DNA of 25,933 nt from Alectoria sarmentosa. Its lineage: Eukaryota; Ascomycota; Lecanoromycetes; Lecanorales; Parmeliaceae. The stretch is from the NCBI GenBank assembly GCA_009733775.1, contig WOGZ01000417.1:1-25933 (forward strand), read 5' to 3'. Positions 21,349-25,933 of the stretch are shown here, one piece after another; the first letter of the stretch is position 1, and the number at the start of each line of letters is the position of its first letter. The position numbers were made by a program, and so were the translations under genes. Below the pieces are notes generated by a model that did not search any database, was not told the DNA's origin, and saw only the letters and a list, made by a program, of their open reading frames with translations.

Positions 21349-21840
21349 TTACTCATTATTAATAATTTCATTATTATTAATAAAAATTATCGTAATTTTT
21401 ATAACGGAAATGATAAATGCGATTTTCAAATCATCGATAAAAATAATATTTTTGAAATCGTTAATTACGAGATTGGAGACGATTTTATTAATATCTTTGA
21501 TCTTATTTTTACAAATTTTAAAATGAATATATAATTTGTTTTTCGAAAAAAAATCTTCTTTACATTTTCGACACGTTTTGAATTTCATTAATCGTGATTT
21601 CATAAAATATGAATTGAAATAATTCGTCGACGCATAATGAGCGTTAACATCGATATCGACGTTTTTTTTATCGTTCTCAGGTTGATTTATAGATATTAAT
21701 GATTTATTATAAACATTAACATAATATTCATAATTGTTCGAAATAAGATCGAATTCCTCATCTTGAAATTCATCAAATTGATATGTTTCATAATCGTTTT
21801 TTGAATATGAATCTTGAAGATTTTTATAATAAGCGATCAT
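21349..21840 (-). pseudogene. Open gag-pol segment with acidic region and C2HC zinc finger
   Basis: A 163-codon stop-free part of the polyprotein, starting at an in-frame ATG that is probably internal. Residues 1-60 are acidic and Tyr/Asn-rich (DEFQDEEFDLIS). A zinc-finger-like motif spans residues 90-110: Cys90, Cys93, His106 and Cys110 (C-x2-C-x12-H-x3-C; core FFSKNKLYIH). Fingers of this form, with a P-S-x-N-KL-x-x-H core, occur between gag and protease in fungal gypsy elements. They may serve in nucleic-acid binding, although that is inference. All four zinc ligands survived RIP here. Confidence 0.85.
21511..21573 (-). other. C2HC zinc finger, ligands intact
   Basis: Cys codons at 21571-21573 and 21562-21564, His at 21523-21525 and Cys at 21511-21513. 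The spacing is C-x2-C-x12-H-x3-C. Confidence 0.85.
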
Positions 21841-21936
21841 CGATTAAGGAGAAGCATAATTGACATTTTGTTAATATCGTTATTTCGAATTGTTATCAAA
21901 TTAAAGGCCTCCCCTTTTCCGAAAAAAAGGGTTACA

Positions 21937-21993
21937 ATTCTTTCGATAATTCGAGTCGTTTCGATAATTCGAATTATCTTAATAATTCGAATT
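21937..21993 (-). repeat. Three 18-bp coding repeats, N/S-Y rich
   Basis: In the gag-pol frame three consecutive hexapeptides read NSNY*D, NSNYRN and DSNYRK, from 18-bp units containing TCGAATTAT. They lie at the end of the gag region, just upstream of a GC-rich patch (21904-21932). Confidence 0.65.
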
Positions 21994-22029
21994 ATTTTTA
22001 TTATCATTTGATTAATGAAAAGGATAATT

Positions 22030-24340
22030 GAATTGTTGAGAAGTCTTCGTCAATTGAATAACATCGATTGTTAAAATCGTAATTGTTAATGATTTATTTT
22101 GAGGAGCGATAATTTGTAATTGATTTTGAGATTTCTTTTATAAAGTAAGGAAAAAAATGAATATCCTTCTCGATTAACATATTTATTTTAATATAATTGA
22201 TATGTTCTCTAACGATTATTATATTGATAATATAATTGATCAAATTATTGAGATTGATATTATGAGCGATTAACTTCATTTTGATAAAAAAAAGATTTAT
22301 TAACATTGAGATTTTATTGTCGAGATTTGTCATATTGATTTTGATTTTGTTATTTGAATTGTGTATTATCGATTTGTTTCGAACGATTAATTCATCGACG
22401 CTCGTTCATTGTTTTTTATAAATTTCTTTTTATTTTTAATTTTTTTATAAACGTTTGCACAGTCGTGATGAACGTCGATATTAACATTATCGATCGAATT
22501 TCGACATCAAGATTTTATTATGCTCACGTCAAATGAGCGTGATGATTATTTACGTTTAATGTTATAATGTATAATTGAACGTTTTATAAATATTCTTAAA
22601 AATCGCATTTCTTGATAACGTTCTCAAAAAAATATTTTTCGATATATAATTTATTCATTATTTTGATTATATTCATCTTGAATCATAATGTTAATTAATC
22701 GATAAAGTCGATTAATGTTATGTCTTTAAAGGCTCTTCGTTTAAAGTCGTCGATTTTTTCGAGATATTAATTTAATGTTGAGTCTCGAAAATAAAAAGAA
22801 AGATTTTTTTTAATAATAACTTCATCGATAAACAAAACATAATTATGAACACGTTTATTAAAAATATAAACCTCTTTAAAAATGATTTTTTTATGATTAT
22901 AAATCACATGTTTAAGATTATATGATTTTGAAACGTTAAAGTGAAAAAATTCGAGATTTTGAACATTGAATCGTGATTGATTATTGTTTTCGATAACATT
23001 AATAACATTATCAAACGATCTTGAATCGTTAAATTTATCTTATTCTCCGCGTTTTCTCGACGGATTTTATAATTAAATCAATACAAATGCGACTTTAAGC
23101 TCGTTTTTGATGAAAACACGAAAAATTTCATTAAATTGAAAATGTGTTTAATTATTCATAAATGTCGATTTTGATGTTATCGAGTTATTATTTATAAATA
23201 AAAACGAATTAATGATAATCGTGTTAGGCTTTATAGAAGTTGATTTTTTCGTTAACTTTTATGTCAATTAACCTCTTTTAAAAGCCTTTAATAAACGTCG
23301 AGATGATTTTTAACGTGAAAAAAACGAACGAGATAATTGATATTTTTCAAATGTAAATTAAAGAGTTTTTCAATTGTTTTTTGAAAAAAATTGTAATTTA
23401 ATAAATGAGTGAGATAAAGGATTATTTTGAGAATTAATGAAAATAAACGATTTTCTTGATATTAATAATGAATTAATCAACGATTTCGTAAAATTAATGA
23501 AATCGTTTTTAATAAAAAAAAGATTATTAACGAGTGATATGAGTTTTGATGTGATAATAAACTGAGAAGAGTTTAATTTGTCAACGTTTTAAATATTATC
23601 AACGTTTTAAATAACGTTATTTGATATATTTATTAATTGCTCAATTGTCGATTTGATATCATCATTTTCCGATAATTCTTTTAAAATGATGAATTGTTTT
23701 TTTTTTGAAATTGATGAGGAGAATAAATAAAGTTCTTTTTTCGAATTGTTTTTCTATTCGAGATTGTTTTTTTGTTTCGAATGATTTTTTTATTTCGGTT
23801 TTAAAGATGATTTGAGATGTCGAGTTACGTTTTCGATGTTTTTATTAAATCCCTTAATAAAAACTTTTAAAGAGAATTTATTTATTATTTAATTTGATGA
23901 TCACATAAATATTTAAATAGATTTCGATCGTAAACGAGTTCGGATTTTTTTTATTAAGATGTCTTTTTGTTGCTCGAACTCAATCGAACGTTGAATATAT
24001 TTTATAATGAAATCGATAATTAATCGAGTTTTCTTTTTAATAAAAGCAATTGATGAAAATTCAAATTTGATAAAGTCTTGAAATTGATAAATTATGATAA
24101 GAATATTTTTTATAACGTTGAATTCGGGAATAGATTTTAATTTGACGATGTCTTTTTATAAACAATTAAATAATGAACGTCGATTGAAAATTTATGATAA
24201 ATATATGAAAAGAGAGTGTTTTTCTCAAGTCACAGGGAGAAAAATGATGAAAAAAAAGAGTTTGATGAGATTTCAATTATCGATTCTTTTCGTTAAATGA
24301 TATTTGTTTTTTGATAAAAGAATACGTTTATCGATTTGAA
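22030..24340 (-). other. Gypsy gag region (decayed)
   Basis: In frame with pol, this region reads as basic, His/Lys/Phe-rich sequence with stops at likely Gln, Trp and Arg codons. Examples are SHQTLFFHHFSPCDLRKTL near 24230-24280, KQSRIEKQFEKR near 23740, and SVYYHIKTHIT near 23550. Low-identity gag sequences are hard to recognise and no CCHC knuckle was seen. The assignment rests on position and frame. The 79-codon frame at 22094-22333 is in another phase and is probably a shadow. Confidence 0.6.
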
Positions 24341-24571
24341 GAAAAATCGTTAAAAGAAATCAATAATTGATTAAAGAAAGACAAATGATCAGAAAAAGAC
24401 GATTTTAATAATGTTGAAACTCGATCGATAAATAAATTGAATTGATTAATAAATGATAAATCGTCGATTTAAATGATGCAATATGTTTGAATGGTGAAGG
24501 ATTTGATATTATACAATTGTTATCAATGAAGAAGCTTGATCAGATAATTGTATATCGATGTTATTATCAAA
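24341..24571. other. 5' leader between LTR and gag
   Basis: On the minus strand the LTR is followed by TTTGATAATAACATCGAT, the place for a primer-binding site. I could not match it to a specific tRNA end, and RIP may have changed it. No other feature seen. Confidence 0.4.
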
Positions 24572-24829
24572 TGTTGAGAATACGATTAATTGATTATGAG
24601 GTGTTTGTTAAACTCATGATAAGCGATATGCTTATAATTAACGATATAATGATGTCGATAATGTGATATATCAAAAAGGTTATATTTTGGGTGATTGTAA
24701 ATTGATCGATTCTTTTATGAGAATTGATTATTTATCAACTTTTTATTAAGTTATAAATTTGATAAGATATCGTTTATTAGGCAGATATAATGAGCTTGAC
24801 AACATAATAACATAACGATTCTCTTGACA
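24572..24829 (-). repeat. 5' LTR (right copy), 258 bp
   Basis: Same length and ends as the left LTR (TGTTGAG...TTGACA), with 30 transition differences. Most differences are C or G in the left copy against T or A here, so this copy is more heavily mutated. A few go the other way. Confidence 0.95.
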
Positions 24830-24834
24830 CTTTC
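24830..24834. repeat. Target-site duplication CTTTC (right copy)
   Basis: Exact match to 13635-13639, directly outside the terminal CA of the right LTR. Confidence 0.93.
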
Positions 24835-24974
24835 GCAATGAGATGATTTCATTTATAATTTTTCGTAATAACGAGATTAATGAGCAAATAATTAAAATGA
24901 ATAATAATATTAATATAATTTTATTATATTACGATTTTAATAAATCGAAGCATAAATAAAAGTAAATATACGTA

Positions 24975-25118
24975 ATGATAAATAATAATAAAGATGTATC
25001 AGATAATGATAACGATAAAAATGAATCATATAATAATAACGATGATGATAAATCAAATAATGACAATAATGATGAAAATTTATTTATTATATTTTGTCTT
25101 TTTAATATGCAACGATAA
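24975..25118 (+). other. Low-complexity Asn/Asp-rich short frame
   Basis: A 47-codon frame starting at ATG 24975-24977 is almost entirely Asn, Asp and Lys, from AAT/GAT triplets. It then has a short hydrophobic tail (LFIIFCLFN). It looks like an AAT/GAT microsatellite rather than a gene. Confidence 0.3.
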
Positions 25119-25165
25119 GATTAATCATTCACTTTATAATTTATTATAAAAGTTTCAAAAATATG

Positions 25166-25405
25166 TTAAAAATCGAAATTATTAACTTTTTTTGAATTTT
25201 TTAAAAACCTTAATTTATTCAACGACAAAAATGAATTATAAACTTTTGAAAATATCATTTCAAAATCGTATAATCTTTCAAAACCAACACTCTTTTTATT
25301 AACACGATCGTCGTTTTTCTTTTCATTTTTTTTATTTTTTTTATTCTTCTCATCCTTCTCAATTTCGTTATTTGAAATAATTATTTTATAAAACGAAAAA
25401 AACAT
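25166..25405 (-). pseudogene. Short Lys/Asn-rich frame, unrecognised
   Basis: A 79-codon open frame with a low-complexity tract (KDEKNKKNKKNEKKND) followed by a more mixed sequence (GFERLYDFEMIFSKVYNSF). It abuts the GC-richer minisatellites. It may be a decayed gene end or chance; no family recognised. Confidence 0.25.
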
Positions 25406-25442
25406 CTCATCATTACTACTATGCCCGTCTTGTGAATTTTAC

Positions 25443-25563
25443 ATCGAATGGACATCGGATGGACATCGATTGAGAATCGGATGAACAGCGGCTGGGCAGC
25501 GGTTGGGCAGCGGCTGAGCAGCGGCTGAGCAGCGGCTGCCCAACTGTTGAGAATCGAATGGCA
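25443..25563. repeat. 11-bp minisatellite, 11 copies (left arm)
   Basis: Eleven consecutive 11-bp units, from ATCGAATGGAC through AGCGGCTGAGC to ATCGAATGGCA. Two unit families are present, ATCGGATGGAC-like and AGCGGCTGAGC-like. It is GC-rich and free of RIP signature, marking the edge of the AT-rich block. Frames reading through it are 11-residue artefacts of the repeat. Confidence 0.92.
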
Positions 25564-25587
25564 GTTTTAATGAAAAGTGATGGATTT

Positions 25588-25697
25588 TCATCCGATTCCC
25601 AGCGGTTGAGCAGTCGATGCTCAACTGCTGTCCATCCGCTGCTCATCCGATACCCATCCGATATCCATTCGATATTCATCCGATACCCATCCGATCT
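25588..25697. repeat. 11-bp minisatellite, 10 copies (right arm, inverted)
   Basis: Ten 11-bp units such as CCATCCGATAC and CCAGCGGTTGA are the reverse complement of the left-arm family. A 24-bp AT-rich spacer (25564-25587) separates the arms, so the pair could fold as a long hairpin or cruciform. Confidence 0.9.
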
Positions 25698-25733
25698 TTT
25701 ACGAATGTTCACTCATTATAATAAAATGATGGC

Positions 25734-25933
25734 ATGGGTATGTGGTTGCAGTGGGTACGGCCATGGGTATGTGGTTGCAATGGGTACGGCCATGATCATG
25801 TGGTTGCAGTGGGAACGGCCATGATCATGTGGTTGCAGTGGCCATGGGTATGTGGTTGCAATGGGTACGGCCATGGGTATGTGGTTGCAGTGGGTACGGC
25901 CATGACCATGTGGTTGCAGTGGATACGGCCATG
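25734..25933. repeat. 29-bp minisatellite array running off the window
   Basis: Units begin at 25734, 25763, 25792, 25821, 25844, 25873 and 25902, and an eighth starts at 25931. The consensus starts ATGGGTATGTGGTTGCAGTG and ends GGTACGGCC. All are 29 bp except the fourth (25821-25843), which has lost 6 bp. Variation is low (GGGT, GATC or GACC after the ATG). The unit is not a multiple of three, so the open frame across 25558-25824 is unlikely to be a protein. Confidence 0.93.

Larger units (their letters stand above)
17320..24340 (-). pseudogene. Ty3/gypsy gag-pol polyprotein, RIP-degraded
   Basis: One very long minus-strand frame (about 2300 codons) encodes capsid and all replication enzymes of the element. 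Gag, finger, protease and RT share a frame, with codons starting at multiples of 3. Between about 19500 and 19340 the frame shifts by one, near ten-base A or T runs, and it returns to the original frame at the nine-T run at 18378-18386. Stops replace Gln, Trp and Arg codons throughout. Closest family by eye is a fungal gypsy lineage with a C2HC finger between gag and protease, and a YYAQ-x-x-x-PLQ-like motif after RT (here YYTQKTKSL*). The start codon was not determined; coding-like sequence can be traced to about 24340, roughly 230 bp inside the 5' LTR. No separate gag stop is evident. Confidence 0.9.
13640..24829 (-). mobile_element. Full-length RIP-killed Ty3/gypsy chromovirus, 11.2 kb
   Basis: A complete LTR retrotransposon, oriented on the minus strand. 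It has a 258-bp 5' LTR (24572-24829), gag-pol, a 3.4-kb accessory region, a 258-bp 3' LTR (13640-13897) and a 5-bp target-site duplication. Protein order is gag, C2HC finger, protease region, RT, RNase H, integrase and chromodomain, which defines a Ty3/gypsy chromovirus. All catalytic genes are interrupted by stops and by two frameshifts, so it is not autonomous. The LTRs differ by 30 transitions in 258 bp (hand alignment), with no transversion or indel. Ordinary age-based dating is therefore not valid, because RIP can produce this in few generations. At 11.2 kb it is long for a gypsy element, mainly because of the region between pol and the 3' LTR. Confidence 0.95.

Noticed and set aside
21059..21526. 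155-codon plus-strand frame
   Set aside because: It is antisense to the protease/finger part of gag-pol, whose minus-strand domain order is clear.
22094..22333. 79-codon minus-strand frame as a gag gene
   Set aside because: It is in a different phase from the continuous gag-pol frame, and its length is within chance expectation.
24094..24300. 68-codon plus-strand frame
   Set aside because: The minus strand over the same triplets continues the gag-pol frame; length is within chance expectation.
25419..25824. Three overlapping frames (97, 61 and 88 codons) across the minisatellites
   Set aside because: They exist only because 11-bp and 29-bp repeats lack stops; frames on both strands are equally open and repetitive.
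1..25933. Mitochondrial, plastid, bacterial or apicomplexan AT-rich genome
   Set aside because: Retained CpG with transition-only LTR divergence, fungal-type gypsy and copia polyproteins, and stops at Gln/Trp codons fit a RIP-affected fungal nuclear genome better.

Overview
The window is a block of eukaryotic, almost certainly filamentous-fungal (Pezizomycotina-like), AT-rich heterochromatin made of decayed retrotransposons. It is very AT-rich yet keeps many CpG steps (tcg, cga), is packed with TpA, and has short reading frames broken mainly where Gln (CAA) or Trp (TGG) codons are expected. The two LTRs of one element differ by about 30 transitions, with no transversions and no indels. That is the footprint of repeat-induced point mutation (RIP). 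I see no intact gene, tRNA, rRNA or CRISPR array.

Layout. (1) 1-753: AT-rich sequence downstream of a retroelement, with a small tandem repeat and a palindrome. (2) 753-5180, minus strand: one broken Ty1/copia gag-pol frame with recognisable gag, integrase, reverse transcriptase (YVDN at the active site) and RNase H. I could not identify its LTRs. (3) 5258-5665, plus strand: an unrecognised coding remnant. (4) About 6260-6670: two small GC-richer islands with hairpins and CACGTG repeats, then an unrecognised 210-codon open frame (6990-7622, minus) with an internal repeat. (5) 7.6-13.6 kb: mostly featureless AT-rich DNA with several minisatellite arrays and one weak coding-like stretch.

(6) 13640-24829, minus strand: a complete but dead Ty3/gypsy element. 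It has two 258-bp LTRs (TG...CA) and a 5-bp target-site duplication (CTTTC). Its very long gag-pol frame carries a C2HC zinc finger, a protease region, RT (YIDD intact), RNase H, HHCC/DDE integrase and a C-terminal chromodomain, which makes it a chromovirus. About 3.4 kb lie between pol and the 3' LTR. They hold a sense-strand accessory ORF (ancestrally about 424 codons, unknown family), which is disrupted by an exact 65-bp triplication, and an antisense coding remnant.

(7) 24.8-25.4 kb: AT-rich flank with low-complexity reading frames. (8) 25443 to the end: an abrupt change to GC-richer, RIP-free minisatellites, namely an inverted pair of 11-bp arrays and then a 29-bp array that runs off the window. 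This looks like the edge of the AT-rich block.

Domain calls come from translating by eye and allowing for C-to-T and G-to-A changes. Boundaries of decayed genes are approximate.
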